A DNA stretch of 64,000 nt from Alkalihalobacterium chitinilyticum (GTDB taxonomy: Bacteria > Bacillota > Bacilli > Bacillales > Bacillaceae_F), in NCBI RefSeq assembly GCF_029028005.1, contig NZ_JAOTPO010000008.1:62001-126000 (forward strand), written 5' to 3'. Every line of letters begins with the position of its first letter. The stretch's first letter is position 1. The notes beneath the pieces were generated by a model. It worked only from the letters and a program-made list of their open reading frames with translations. It did not search any database and was not told the origin of the DNA. Below, one piece after another: positions 7,283 to 16,007 of the stretch. The position numbers and the translations under genes are program-made.

Positions 7283-9382
7283 TCATCCGTAAAGTGTTCC
7301 ACGTTCCAACTGTTCTTCGAGTTTGCCCATATTTTGACGTACACTATTTCCAGTTAGTTGAAGTGCTTTAATGGCTTTTCCTTGATTATGGGACAATTGA
7401 TACACTATATCATTAAAAAGTAGCTCCATTTCTTTTAGAATAGAGCAAGCAGCGGTGTTGTAGAGTGTCACGTTTTGGAAGCGTTGTTTACTAAAAATGG
7501 CGGAGTCAATATAAGGTCTCAATTCATCCACCAGGGTCGGGTAATTATCTCGGAGCGCTGACAAGCCGTTTCTTATGCCTTTAATGGTTTCCAATAAATC
7601 ATCTAGTGGGTATAGGGCATTATTGACAGCGTTTTTCACTCGTGTATCGTAATCGGAAAATAAGCTCATGGCTAAGCCAGGTACATTACCGTAAAGTGCA
7701 AGGTTTGTTGCTGTGTTAATTGAAAATCTAGCGCTGTTTCCAAGGGTTTCGATGGTTCGAAGGATGAAATCCAAACTTGAGGTTATTCCACTAATGATTG
7801 GATTTGTACTTTGTTTAAAGGTCGTTGTCGCTGCAGCTACTGCTATCTTTTTTATTCTCATATGCATCATTAAGTAGGGGGACTCTTCCAATTGAACGGC
7901 ACTTGTCTTAAGTACATCAGATAAATTTAGAGCACTACTTATCGATTTTCTTTGACTCAAACTGAGATCAAGGAGATGAAATTTCTCTCCAGTCGCAACA
8001 ACTTGAGACTGATACTCTGACAGTTGTGTGATCGCTCGCTCCTGATTTTGCTGGACAATGTACAAATGCGACTTCAGTTCTCCCACTACAAAATCATAGA
8101 ATTTGTTTTGACCACCTCGAAGGACTTCTGCAAGGCGATCCATTGTAATGTTGTGGAGCCCGTCTGTTAGTCTATCAACCATATCTTCTAATTCATAGAG
8201 CTTGTTTCGGATTTCTTGACAAATGCTTTCCACGCTAATGTCTTTTCTTGCAAGAAATTCGAACAGTTCCATTGGAGGAGAATTCAGGACATAATTGAGT
8301 GAACGGCACCTTGTTTCTAATTGGTTTAAGATCGTATGTAATGCAGCAACCATTTCTTTCAGTCTTCTATTTTTCTCATTAAGCAGCTGATTGGTTTCTC
8401 GCCGTATCATCTCCTGAAAAACAGTGCGAAGGGTGTTTAATCGTTTGTCGATGTCTGCTCCTTCAGCTTCGACGATGGCAACAGAGCTGTTTATATAGGT
8501 TTGTGTTCTTTTCAGCCGTTCGATTACTTTCGTTTCCAATCCATCACCGAGTTTGAGTAAATGTTCACGGTCAATACGGATAGGAATCGATCTACCCCCA
8601 TATAGTGGTTCTCCTGTCCAGATACTTGTCACAATATGCTCATGGGCATCCATATATATTTTTACATAATCAATGGTTCCTGGTTCGCCGCTCTCATAAT
8701 AGGGGACGTGTTGCCCGTTTTGACGTACATAGCCTGTATGATTAGGACCTAATGCTTCTAAAGAAGGAATGCCATGATAGATATCATACTGATTGCCGGG
8801 TACGCGGTGATCAAGTTGTCCGGCACGAATACTTAAATTGAGGATATCATACTGACTAATATAATTTGTAATGTTAGGATATTCAGCATCTTGTACAACC
8901 AACCCCGAAGGCAACAAGGCAGGATTAATCGTGACTGACTTTACCTCAGGGTTTTTCACCGCCACGCTATTTGCGAGTGCGCCGCCTAGTGAGTTCCCAC
9001 ATACATAGGAAATGGAATGCCCGCTTTTTGCAAGTTCGGCTTGCATTTGTAAATAATATTCGTTGGCTGCACGCAATTGAGGAGGGGTGGGCTCATTTAA
9101 TAACCGCACATTGGTCTTCAAATCTTGCATTCCGTGTTCGGCATGTACATTCGTACCGACAAAGGCCATAATAAACTCACCCGTGTTGACATTCTGCAAA
9201 GTTAAAGCATCAAGGCCGGTGGGGTGGTTGTAGTTGGTGTCATAAACACTGAAACTTGAAGCAGCCAGTCTTATTGTATCCTCTTCATTATATTCAATAT
9301 AAGCATGAAGACCAGCTATTTGTACAAGCTCTGAATTAGTCGTTGTATAGGTAATGACTTGGGGTATAATCAAGTTATTCAT
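7283..9382 (-). CDS. reverse-architecture lipase toxin candidate (TslA-like, T7SS)
   Basis: Protein of 699 aa. Residues 1-250 are an alpha/beta-hydrolase, class-3-lipase-like. The nucleophile elbow is GNSLGG (129-134, Ser131), with likely Asp179 (SQYDILN) and His215 (PNHTGY). Residues about 270-699 are almost entirely helical and hydrophilic, with coiled-coil character and no signal peptide. Lipase first, helical part last, is the reverse of LXG toxins and matches the published S. aureus type VII lipase TslA, whose C-terminus directs secretion. The gene starts 10 nt after a DUF1672-like lipoprotein stop, the expected immunity partner, and its AGGAGG overlaps that stop, so the two are translationally coupled. 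Residues 1-47 differ from the truncated copies while 48-100 are nearly identical. Toxin function is inferred; no secretion genes are in the window. Confidence 0.8.
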   Translation of the reverse strand: MNNLIIPQVITYTTTNSELVQIAGLHAYIEYNEEDTIRLAASSFSVYDTNYNHPTGLDALTLQNVNTGEFIMAFVGTNVHAEHGMQDLKTNVRLLNEPTPPQLRAANEYYLQMQAELAKSGHSISYVCGNSLGGALANSVAVKNPEVKSVTINPALLPSGLVVQDAEYPNITNYISQYDILNLSIRAGQLDHRVPGNQYDIYHGIPSLEALGPNHTGYVRQNGQHVPYYESGEPGTIDYVKIYMDAHEHIVTSIWTGEPLYGGRSIPIRIDREHLLKLGDGLETKVIERLKRTQTYINSSVAIVEAEGADIDKRLNTLRTVFQEMIRRETNQLLNEKNRRLKEMVAALHTILNQLETRCRSLNYVLNSPPMELFEFLARKDISVESICQEIRNKLYELEDMVDRLTDGLHNITMDRLAEVLRGGQNKFYDFVVGELKSHLYIVQQNQERAITQLSEYQSQVVATGEKFHLLDLSLSQRKSISSALNLSDVLKTSAVQLEESPYLMMHMRIKKIAVAAATTTFKQSTNPIISGITSSLDFILRTIETLGNSARFSINTATNLALYGNVPGLAMSLFSDYDTRVKNAVNNALYPLDDLLETIKGIRNGLSALRDNYPTLVDELRPYIDSAIFSKQRFQNVTLYNTAACSILKEMELLFNDIVYQLSHNQGKAIKALQLTGNSVRQNMGKLEEQLERGTLYG

Positions 9383-9392
9383 AATCTCCCTC

Positions 9393-10313
9393 CTATTGTC
9401 TCATGATCTTATTAGAGCCTCGAATAACTAATCTATTATCTCTATTTCCATTTCCAGTGTGCTTATTGATGTTATTATCATATAGCCTTATTGAATAGCT
9501 GCCACGTGGAAACTCGTTTCTAGTTTCGATATCTGAGAGGATTTGTTGAAATAGCTTTTCATCTGGTTTTGTATCAAATTCTTTCATATATAGATTGATT
9601 GCAAAATTGACTTGTTCAGCATCATATTCCATTACATCAAAATGATCTAATAATTCCTCTTTACTAACTTCAGGATTGTTTAGGTAAAGCTCAAGGATGG
9701 GTAAAAATTCATCATTAACAAGTAAATGCGAAATAAAATAATAGGGTGTTGTATAACCTGATTTTGTAACATTATTCATTGCTTCCTGGCGAATACCCAC
9801 GACAGGATATTTATTCGTTAATTCTTTAAAATACTCATCCAATATCTTTAGCTCTTCCTCTATCATCATTGCAAATAGTCCACTAAAAATTGCACTTTCT
9901 ACCTGCATCTCGACTGTCCAAATATCATCAGGAAAAATCTTTCCTTCATTCGCATCAACCGGCATCATCGCAAAGGTGTGAAACTTAGGCTCGTTAGGTG
10001 ATTCAACAAACACCATGATTCCGTGCTTTGCACCAACAGCGTTATGAACGGTGACTTCTGTTTTATATTCCTCTAGAAAAAAACTTTGGGTTGCCTCTGC
10101 AATTTCCTCGAACTTTTCCTTTGCAATAGGGTCATTTAATTGTCCGTCTGGCAGGCGGTATCCTTCGCCAGTGTAGTCATTTACACTGACATATACTTCT
10201 CTAGCATGTCGTTCTTCGGGTGTCTCAGTGATTTCATCCATTGCGTTACATCCTCCAATCATGAGTGGTGGTATTATTAAAGAGATTGCTAGTACGATTG
10301 ATTTTATTTTCAT
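9393..10313 (-). CDS. DUF1672-like lipoprotein 1, probable lipase immunity
   Basis: Lipoprotein of 306 aa. I start at the ATG at 10313, after AGGAGG at 10321-10326, because it gives a clean signal peptide (MKIKSIVLAISLIIPPLM) and lipobox IGGC; an open frame extends 27 codons further upstream. The mature protein begins CNAMDEITETPEE. The conserved front half contains VSVNDYTGEG and HAVGAKHG-type segments (NAVGAKHGIMVFVESP). From about residue 145 onward it differs strongly from its two paralogues. It would sit on the outer face of the membrane, where TilA-type immunity lipoproteins protect against TslA-type lipases. It is directly upstream of and coupled to the only complete lipase gene. Confidence 0.8.
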   Translation of the reverse strand: MKIKSIVLAISLIIPPLMIGGCNAMDEITETPEERHAREVYVSVNDYTGEGYRLPDGQLNDPIAKEKFEEIAEATQSFFLEEYKTEVTVHNAVGAKHGIMVFVESPNEPKFHTFAMMPVDANEGKIFPDDIWTVEMQVESAIFSGLFAMMIEEELKILDEYFKELTNKYPVVGIRQEAMNNVTKSGYTTPYYFISHLLVNDEFLPILELYLNNPEVSKEELLDHFDVMEYDAEQVNFAINLYMKEFDTKPDEKLFQQILSDIETRNEFPRGSYSIRLYDNNINKHTGNGNRDNRLVIRGSNKIMRQ

Positions 10314-10494
10314 GTTATATCCTCCTGAACCTTCATGCATAAAAACAACTCTACCCATTAGTTTAGCGGATAATAGTAAAAAATGGAGCTTCAAATTACA
10401 ATTATATCCATAAAATATAAAAATGAGAGTTTGGTTGGAGAAGGGTGTTAAAAGAGTCCATAAAATTGGCGATGATTTAGGAATTTAGGGATAG

Positions 10495-10806
10495 TTAATA
10501 AGGGGGAGGGGTGGGCTCATTTAATAACCGCACATTGGTCTTCAAATCTTGCATTCCGTGTTCGGCATGTACATTCGTACCAACAAAGGCCATAATAAAC
10601 TCACTCGTGTTGACGTTCTGCAAAGTTAAAGCATCAAGGCCGGTGGGGTGGTTGTAGTTGGTGTGGTAAACTTCATATGCTGAACCGTTCGTATGTACTA
10701 TTACTCCTTCATCATAGTCGAAGTATGCATGTAAGCCAGCAAGTTCAACTAGTTGAGAATCATAATTCATATTTGTATTAACAGACGGTATAGCTAAATT
10801 GTTCAT
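10495..10806 (-). pseudogene. truncated lipase N-terminus, copy 2
   Basis: Encodes 103 aa. It aligns with lipase residues 1-100: a variable first 47 residues (MNNLAIPSVNTNMNYDSQLV...) and then an almost identical block from TNYNHPTGLDALTL to LLNEPTPP. It stops before the catalytic Ser. The break joins the lipase sequence to the upstream region of the next lipoprotein gene at a G-rich stretch (GGGGGAGGGGTGGG, about 10501-10514). It keeps its start codon and lies 15 nt after lipoprotein 2, so it may still be translated. No hydrolase activity is expected. Confidence 0.8.
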
Positions 10807-10821
10807 TTTGCTTTCCCCCCT

Positions 10822-11742
10822 TTAATCTTTAATAATATGTTCAAGCTGACCTTCGCGAAGTGAATTATCCTTACTCCCTATACCCGTAAACATGCTGATA
10901 GTATTATCATGTAGAAAAAAAGTATATCTTCCCCTAGGGACCTCTTCAGAATGAGTTATATCCCTTATCAACATATTAATTATTTCTTCATCGGGTTCAA
11001 CATCAGGTTCATTCATGTATAAATTAACAACGAATGATAATTTCTCTGCGTCATAACTATTTTTGTCAAAATAAGTTCTTAATTCCTCCTTAGAAATATT
11101 TGGGTTATCCAAGTATACTCTGTTTATTTGATTTAGTTCTTCCTCTAACAAAGAGGGTTGAATAAAATAATAGGGTGTTGTATATCCTGATTTTTTAACT
11201 TTATTAATAGCTTCCTGTTTTAATCCGACAATTGGATATTTTTCAATGAGTTTTACAAAGTATTCGTCAAGCGTTGAAAACTCATCCTCCAGAATCATTG
11301 CCAGCAATCCACCAAAAAGTGCCTGCTCTACCTGCATCTCGACTGTCCAAATATCATCAGGAAAAATCTTTCCTTCATTCGCATCAACCGGCATCATCGC
11401 AAAGGTGTGAAACTTAGGCTCGTTAGGTGATTCAACAAACACCATGATTCCGTGCTTTGCACCAACAGCGTTATGAACGGTGACTTCTGTTTTATATTCC
11501 TCTAGAAAAAAACTTTGGGTTGCCTCTGCAATTTCCTCGAACTTTTCCTTTGCAATAGGGTCATTTAATTGTCCGTCTGGCAGGCGGTATCCTTCGCCAG
11601 TGTAGTCATTTACACTGACATATACTTCTCTAGCATGTCGTTCTTCGGGTGTCTCAGTGATTTCATCCATTGCGTTACATCCTCCAATCATGAGTGGTGG
11701 TATTATTAAAGAGATTGCTAGTACGATTGATTTTATTTTCAT
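10822..11742 (-). CDS. DUF1672-like lipoprotein 2, probable orphan immunity
   Basis: Lipoprotein of 306 aa, same signal peptide and IGGC lipobox as lipoprotein 1. The first ~144 residues are identical to lipoprotein 1 also at DNA level (9899-10510 against 11329-11940), then the sequence diverges abruptly (QALFGGLLAMILEDEF against SAIFSGLFAMMIEEEL). Conserved islands remain (KSGYTTPYYFI, NPNISKEEL, PRGRYTFFLHDN). Followed by a truncated lipase, so it may act as a stored or orphan immunity protein. Start chosen by AGGAGG before the ATG at 11742. Confidence 0.8.
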   Translation of the reverse strand: MKIKSIVLAISLIIPPLMIGGCNAMDEITETPEERHAREVYVSVNDYTGEGYRLPDGQLNDPIAKEKFEEIAEATQSFFLEEYKTEVTVHNAVGAKHGIMVFVESPNEPKFHTFAMMPVDANEGKIFPDDIWTVEMQVEQALFGGLLAMILEDEFSTLDEYFVKLIEKYPIVGLKQEAINKVKKSGYTTPYYFIQPSLLEEELNQINRVYLDNPNISKEELRTYFDKNSYDAEKLSFVVNLYMNEPDVEPDEEIINMLIRDITHSEEVPRGRYTFFLHDNTISMFTGIGSKDNSLREGQLEHIIKD

Positions 11743-11876
11743 GTTATATCCTCCTGAACCTTCATGCATAAAAACAACTCTACCCATTAGTTTAGCGGAT
11801 AATAGTAAAAAATGGAGCTTCAAATTACAATTATATCCATAAAATATAAAAATGAGAGTTTGGTTGGAGAAGGGTG

Positions 11877-12233
11877 TTAAAAGAGTCCATAAAATTGGCG
11901 ATGATTTAGGAATTTAGGGATAGTTAATAAGGGGGAGGTGGGCTCATTTAATAACCGCACATTGGTCTTCAAATCTTGCATTCCGTGTTCGGCATGTACA
12001 TTCGTACCAACAAAGGCCATAATAAATTCACCCGTGCTGACGTTCTGCAAAGTTAAAGCATCAAGGCCGGTGGGATGGTTGTAGTTGGTGTGGTAAACTA
12101 GGAATTCTGATTTATTAATTTCAATCCTGTTAAGTTCTCGATGTTCAAGATAAGCATGAAGGCCCGCTAATTGAACAAGTTCTGGATCAGTCGTTGTATT
12201 CATAGTAAGTTTTGGTATAATCAGGTTATTCAT
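11877..12233 (-). pseudogene. truncated lipase N-terminus, copy 3
   Basis: Encodes 118 aa. Residues 1-47 are again different (MNNLIIPKLTMNTTTDPELV...), 48-97 nearly identical to the complete lipase, then a frameshifted tail of about 18 residues read from the upstream region of lipoprotein 2. The junction reads GGGGGAGGTGGGCTC, two bases shorter than in copy 2. It lacks the catalytic Ser. Its start follows lipoprotein 3 by 9 nt. Confidence 0.8.
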
Positions 12234-12242
12234 GATTCCCCC

Positions 12243-13163
12243 CTAATTCCTAATTATTCCATTAGGACTTATAATCCTTAAACTGTTGTCTTTACTACCA
12301 ATTCCTGAGTACTTGTTAATTTTATTATCGTGTAAAAAGATGGAATAATGTCCTCTAGGAAAGCCTTCTCTTGTTTCAATATCTGAAATAATTTGTTGGA
12401 ATATTTCTTCATCTGGCTCTGAATTTGGTTCTTTCATATATAAATCTATGGCAAAATGAAAGTTATCTGCTTCATAATCCATAATATCAAAATTCTCCTT
12501 TAATTCTTCTTTACTAATATTCGGGTTATTAAAATAGAGCTCATTAATTTGTGGATAAACGTCTAACAAATTTGAGTGAGCAATAAAATAATACGGAGTT
12601 GTATAACCATTTTTTGTCGCATTGTTTATTGCTTCCTTTCGTATACCTACAACTGGATATATCACCGTTAATTCCTTAAAGTATTCTTCAAGTATCTGAA
12701 GCTCTTCTTTCATCACCATCGCTAACATTCCAGAGAAAAGATCCCGTTCTACAACATTTTCCACTGTCCAAATATCTTCAGGAAAGATCTTTTCTTCATT
12801 TGCATCGACAGGCATCATCGCAAAGGTGTGGAATTTAGGCTCATTTGGTGATTCGACAAACACCATAATCCCATGCTTTGCACCAACAGCGTTATGAACG
12901 ACGACTTCTGTTTTATATTCCTCTAGAAAAAACTGTTGTGTGGCCTCTGCAATTTCCTCGAACTTTTCTTTTGCGATAGGATCGTTTCTTTGCCCATCAG
13001 GTAAATCTTTTTCTTCGCCAGTGTAGTCATTTACACTGACATACGCTTCTCTAGCATGTCGTTCTTCGGGTGTCTCTGTGATTTCATCCATTGCATTACA
13101 TCCTCCGATCATGAGTGGTGGTATTATTAAAGAGATTGCTAGTACGATTGATTTTATTTTCAT
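12243..13163 (-). CDS. DUF1672-like lipoprotein 3, probable orphan immunity
   Basis: Lipoprotein of 306 aa with the same signal peptide and lipobox. The conserved front half shows scattered differences from copies 1 and 2 (for example EEKDLPDGQRND and QQFFLEEYKTEVVVHN), so this is the most diverged unit. The C-terminal half is specific (RDLFSGMLAMVMKEEL, IAHSNLLDVYPQ). It is the first gene of the minus-strand array, so the promoter may lie in the 13164-13360 region, which is repeated upstream of each lipoprotein. Confidence 0.78.
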   Translation of the reverse strand: MKIKSIVLAISLIIPPLMIGGCNAMDEITETPEERHAREAYVSVNDYTGEEKDLPDGQRNDPIAKEKFEEIAEATQQFFLEEYKTEVVVHNAVGAKHGIMVFVESPNEPKFHTFAMMPVDANEEKIFPEDIWTVENVVERDLFSGMLAMVMKEELQILEEYFKELTVIYPVVGIRKEAINNATKNGYTTPYYFIAHSNLLDVYPQINELYFNNPNISKEELKENFDIMDYEADNFHFAIDLYMKEPNSEPDEEIFQQIISDIETREGFPRGHYSIFLHDNKINKYSGIGSKDNSLRIISPNGIIRN

Positions 13164-13263
13164 GTTATATCCTCCTGAACCTTCATGCCTAAATACAACT
13201 CTACCCATTAGTTTAGCGGATAATAGTAAAAAATGGAGCTTCAAATTACAATTATATCCATAA

Positions 13264-13563
13264 AATGCAAAAATGAGAGTTTGGTTGGAGACGGGTGTTA
13301 AAAGAGTACATAAAATTGGCGATGATTTAGGAATTTAGGGATAGTTAATAAGGGGGAGGGGGATTTAATAACTGTTTTCGCAGTGATCGGTTTTCCGTCA
13401 GGGATAATGATTAGATATCTTATGCTGCAGGGTAATCGTTTCTGACTTGAGTTATGGCGTGTGAGTGGTGGGCTGATCTTCTTTTGTTTCGTTAAACGAC
13501 CAAAGCAAAAGAACCATTCCTGTGCTTCTTGAGAAGGTACAAATGCAGGCGCTCAGCAACTTT
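13264..13563. other. array flank and spacer
   Basis: Bases 13264-13362 are the third copy of the lipoprotein upstream segment, ending GGGGGAGGGGGATTTAATAACTG with no lipase fragment attached. This copy therefore marks the outer edge of the array. No gene is visible in the rest. Confidence 0.6.
13474..13529. repeat. GAACCGTCC-family repeat, degenerate copy
   Basis: Contains TTTGTTTCGTTAAACGA and AAGCAAAAGAACCATTCCTG, matching the other copies with substitutions. Confidence 0.6.
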
Positions 13564-13748
13564 CGCGGACTGAGAGACCCTTATTTCGATGAAAATGGCC
13601 ATTCTAGAGGTGTTAGCGGACTCACAAGACCTTATTTCCTATGAATCACGTGAAAACCAACGGAATTTTGCTGGATAAGGGCCTCTCAGTCCGTTGCGAT
13701 CGTGAAATTACCGATTTTTTCACAAATAGAGGCCTCTCAGTCCGCTTA
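13564..13748. repeat. four-arm dispersed repeat, copy B
   Basis: Closely similar to copy A. Arms GCGGACTGAGAGACCCTTATT, GCGGACTCACAAGACCTTATT, then GGATAAGGGCCTCTCAGTCCG and AGAGGCCTCTCAGTCCGC. Confidence 0.85.
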
Positions 13749-13913
13749 GCAAAAAATCTCGCGCGGTTATTGGTTTAAGTATTTCGTATGCAAATAGGGA
13801 ATGGTTTGAATGTAATCAGCGAATGCAGCCTAGCATATTAAGATTAACTAGTAGCCCCACTAAGTTGGATAGCCGCATTCGTATTAGAAAAATGAAAGAA
13901 ACAGCATTTCACT

Positions 13914-14246
13914 TCAATGTAAAATGCTGCTTTCTAGACATTTAATAGGGCCACCTCTTGTTGAATGAATAGTTTCTTTAGCAGCAAGTACGAATGCTTC
14001 AATCCGATCAACAACCTCATTTAAATCTTCTTTTATTTCATGTTCCCAAACGCGCATCACGTTCCAACTATTTTCCAAATAATAGGCGTTTACACTTTCA
14101 TCGCGTTCCTTATTTCGAGTTATTTTATTCATCCAATAGTCTCGGTTTGTCTTTGGTATATTCCCGTGAATGGGGCAGCCATGCCAGAAGCAAGAGTCAA
14201 TAAGCACCAAGACTTGTTTATACCGTTGTTGATTTTGTAGAGGGTA
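13914..14246 (-). pseudogene. vsr: N-terminally truncated Vsr mismatch endonuclease
   Basis: The C-terminal 98-110 residues of a very-short-patch repair endonuclease are clear: RYKQVLVLIDSCFWHGCP, IPKTNRDYWMNKITRNKERD and WNVMRVWEHEIKEDL. Vsr proteins are about 130-150 aa and carry a catalytic Asp in the missing N-terminal part; the expected front (IKSKxT...RKxVKxLPGKPD) is not found up to the dcm promoter. The frame stays open upstream but does not read as Vsr. Vsr repairs T:G mismatches made by deamination of 5-methylcytosine, so it belongs with the divergent methyltransferase, but this copy should be inactive. Confidence 0.8.
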
Positions 14247-14267
14247 GGAAAATAACGAGATTGACGA

Positions 14268-14296
14268 TTGAAATTTACGAACAATTGTTCTATAAT
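14268..14296 (+). promoter_or_regulatory. sigma-A promoter upstream of the methyltransferase
   Basis: TTGAAA at 14268-14273, 17-bp spacer, TATAAT at 14291-14296. It points toward the methyltransferase gene and leaves a leader of about 180 nt. It overlaps the broken vsr 5' region. Confidence 0.7.
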
Positions 14297-14485
14297 AAAA
14301 AAGGACAAGTGTGCTAGTTAAGTAGCTATAAAACTTAGGATTACCATTTATATTTCTAGTATAGTAAGATAAAATAGCTAGAAAAGAACTAAACTAAGAA
14401 AAGATTTGTATGAAAAAACAAAATAAATGAAATTCACATGAATAGTGATAAAATATAGGAATAACAAGTAGAGGAGAACCGCTAG

Positions 14486-15682
14486 ATGGAATTTAAAGTT
14501 GCTAGTTTATTTGCTGGTGTCGGTGGTATTTGTTTAGGGTTTAAAAATGCAACCTTCGCAGACAATTCATATAAAATGGTTTGGGCCAATGAAATCGACG
14601 AATATGCTGTAGAAACGTACAAGACGAATTTCAACCATGCAATGATTGATGGAGACATTGAAAAAATCTTACAACCGGATCGTGAAGAAGATGAGGAAAA
14701 ACGAGAAGTATATTATCAAAAACGTGAACAGCTTTTACACCATAAAATTGATGTCCTTACTGCGGGCTTTCCTTGTCAGGCGTTCAGCATTGCCGGATAT
14801 AGAAAAGGATTTGATGATGAAAGAGGCAATCTCTTTTTAAGTATTATTGATCTGATCCAACAATTAGGACAAAGGCACGATAAGCCGAAAATGCTGTTCT
14901 TAGAAAATGTAAAAAACTTAAAGTCTCACGACAAGGGAAGAACCTATAGAGTTATAAAAGAAAAGCTGGAAGAAGAAGGGTACACTGTAAAAGAAGCGGT
15001 GTTGAATACAAAAGAGTATACGAGATTGCCGCAAAACAGAGAGAGAATTTACATTATCGCTTTTCGAGACTCTAAAGAAGCTGAGAACTTCCTCATGTTT
15101 AACCACCTTGAAGACTATAAAGTGGAACGAAATGATGAGAAAAGAATCGAGGATATTAAGAGTGTGCTAGACTTACATTTATCAGAATCAGTGGCTGGCA
15201 AATACTATTATACGAAAGAAAAATATCCTGATTACTTTTTAACCGAAACAGAATATAAAAATATCGATGAAGAAATTCGAAAAGAACATCGGATTAATAT
15301 CGATGAAGAAATTACAGAAGAGTATGAGTTTTATCAAGTTAGAAGAGGGATGTATGTTAGAAAGAACATGAACGGAGTATGTCCTACTCTTACTGCCAAT
15401 ATGGGAACGGGCGGCCACAATGTGGCACTTATTAAAGTCAAAGACGGTGTAAGGAAATTAACACCTGCAGAGACGTTTAAACTACAAGGTTTTCCTGTTG
15501 GTAATGGCTACAAATTACCAGAGACTTATAAAGGACGTCCGTTTTCTGACGGCAGGCTCTACAAACAAGCAGGGAACGCGGTGTCTGTAGACGTAGCACA
15601 ATTAATCGCAACAGAAATGTTAAAAGCGGTAGAAGCAGCAAAACAACCGCAAGATGATAAATCCGAATTAGTACCTAATTAA
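14486..15682 (+). CDS. DNA (cytosine-5) methyltransferase
   Basis: Protein of 398 aa that transfers a methyl group from SAM to C5 of cytosine. Motif I is ASLFAGVGGICLGF (N-terminus), motif IV GFPCQAFSIAG with the catalytic Cys, motif VI FLENVKNL, motif VIII LPQNRERIYI, motif IX near RKLTPAETFKLQGFP and motif X QAGNAVSVDVAQLIA. The target-recognition region lies about residues 215-310; its sequence specificity cannot be read. ATG after AGAGGAG. It is divergent from a vsr remnant and convergent with a putative restriction endonuclease, so most likely it is the protective half of a type II restriction-modification system. Confidence 0.93.
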   Translation: MEFKVASLFAGVGGICLGFKNATFADNSYKMVWANEIDEYAVETYKTNFNHAMIDGDIEKILQPDREEDEEKREVYYQKREQLLHHKIDVLTAGFPCQAFSIAGYRKGFDDERGNLFLSIIDLIQQLGQRHDKPKMLFLENVKNLKSHDKGRTYRVIKEKLEEEGYTVKEAVLNTKEYTRLPQNRERIYIIAFRDSKEAENFLMFNHLEDYKVERNDEKRIEDIKSVLDLHLSESVAGKYYYTKEKYPDYFLTETEYKNIDEEIRKEHRINIDEEITEEYEFYQVRRGMYVRKNMNGVCPTLTANMGTGGHNVALIKVKDGVRKLTPAETFKLQGFPVGNGYKLPETYKGRPFSDGRLYKQAGNAVSVDVAQLIATEMLKAVEAAKQPQDDKSELVPN

Positions 15683-15700
15683 TTTAATTATGCAATGGTA

Positions 15701-15735
15701 GAAGGCAATCTTATAAAATTGCCTTCTATTTTTTT
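15701..15735 (+). terminator. terminator of the methyltransferase gene
   Basis: GAAGGCAAT (15701-15709) pairs with ATTGCCTTC (15718-15726), followed by TATTTTTTTT. Confidence 0.85.
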
Positions 15736-16007
15736 GGCAAAGCACACTTTCCAGAGCAGGGGTCTTGCTTTTAAATGATCTGTGGTTTGTGAAATTAAGT
15801 CTTTACTAAGCATTCGAGTAGGTGATTATGTCATTGGCTGTTGCGTCATGTTCTCCAATGTGGGCATCGATTCGGCTTAGAAGATCACAAAGCTGTCGGC
15901 CGAGCGGTTTCGAATAGACTTTGTCAAGGTAGGTTCATATGCTCAATACGAGGATGACTTTAAAGGAAGTAAAAGCAGTAGGGCGAGTGATACCATCTTT
16001 ATATTTG
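15736..16007. other. gene-free spacer
   Basis: No supported gene, only short fragments of open frame without a recognisable family. It may hold decayed coding sequence. Confidence 0.3.

Larger units (their letters stand above)
9393..13362 (-). repeat. 1.42-kb tandem array of lipoprotein/lipase-fragment units
   Basis: Three units repeat with periods of about 1429 and 1421 bp (landmark AAATGAGAGTTTGG at about 10421, 11850 and 13271). Units 1 and 2 share a nearly identical block of about 770 bp (9899-10668 and 11329-12098). It covers the 3' constant part of the truncated lipase, the lipoprotein upstream region and the lipoprotein front half. The intervening segment (lipoprotein C-half plus lipase N-terminus) is variable. 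Confidence 0.85.

Noticed and set aside
9393-10394. Longer 333-residue form of the lipoproteins
   Set aside because: The upstream 27 codons lack a ribosome binding site and would bury the signal peptide; the AGGAGG-supported ATG gives a normal lipoprotein.
10228-13263. Three identical plus-strand frames of 61 codons opposite the lipoprotein signal peptides
   Set aside because: Shadows of the repeated lipoprotein front region; no ribosome binding site.
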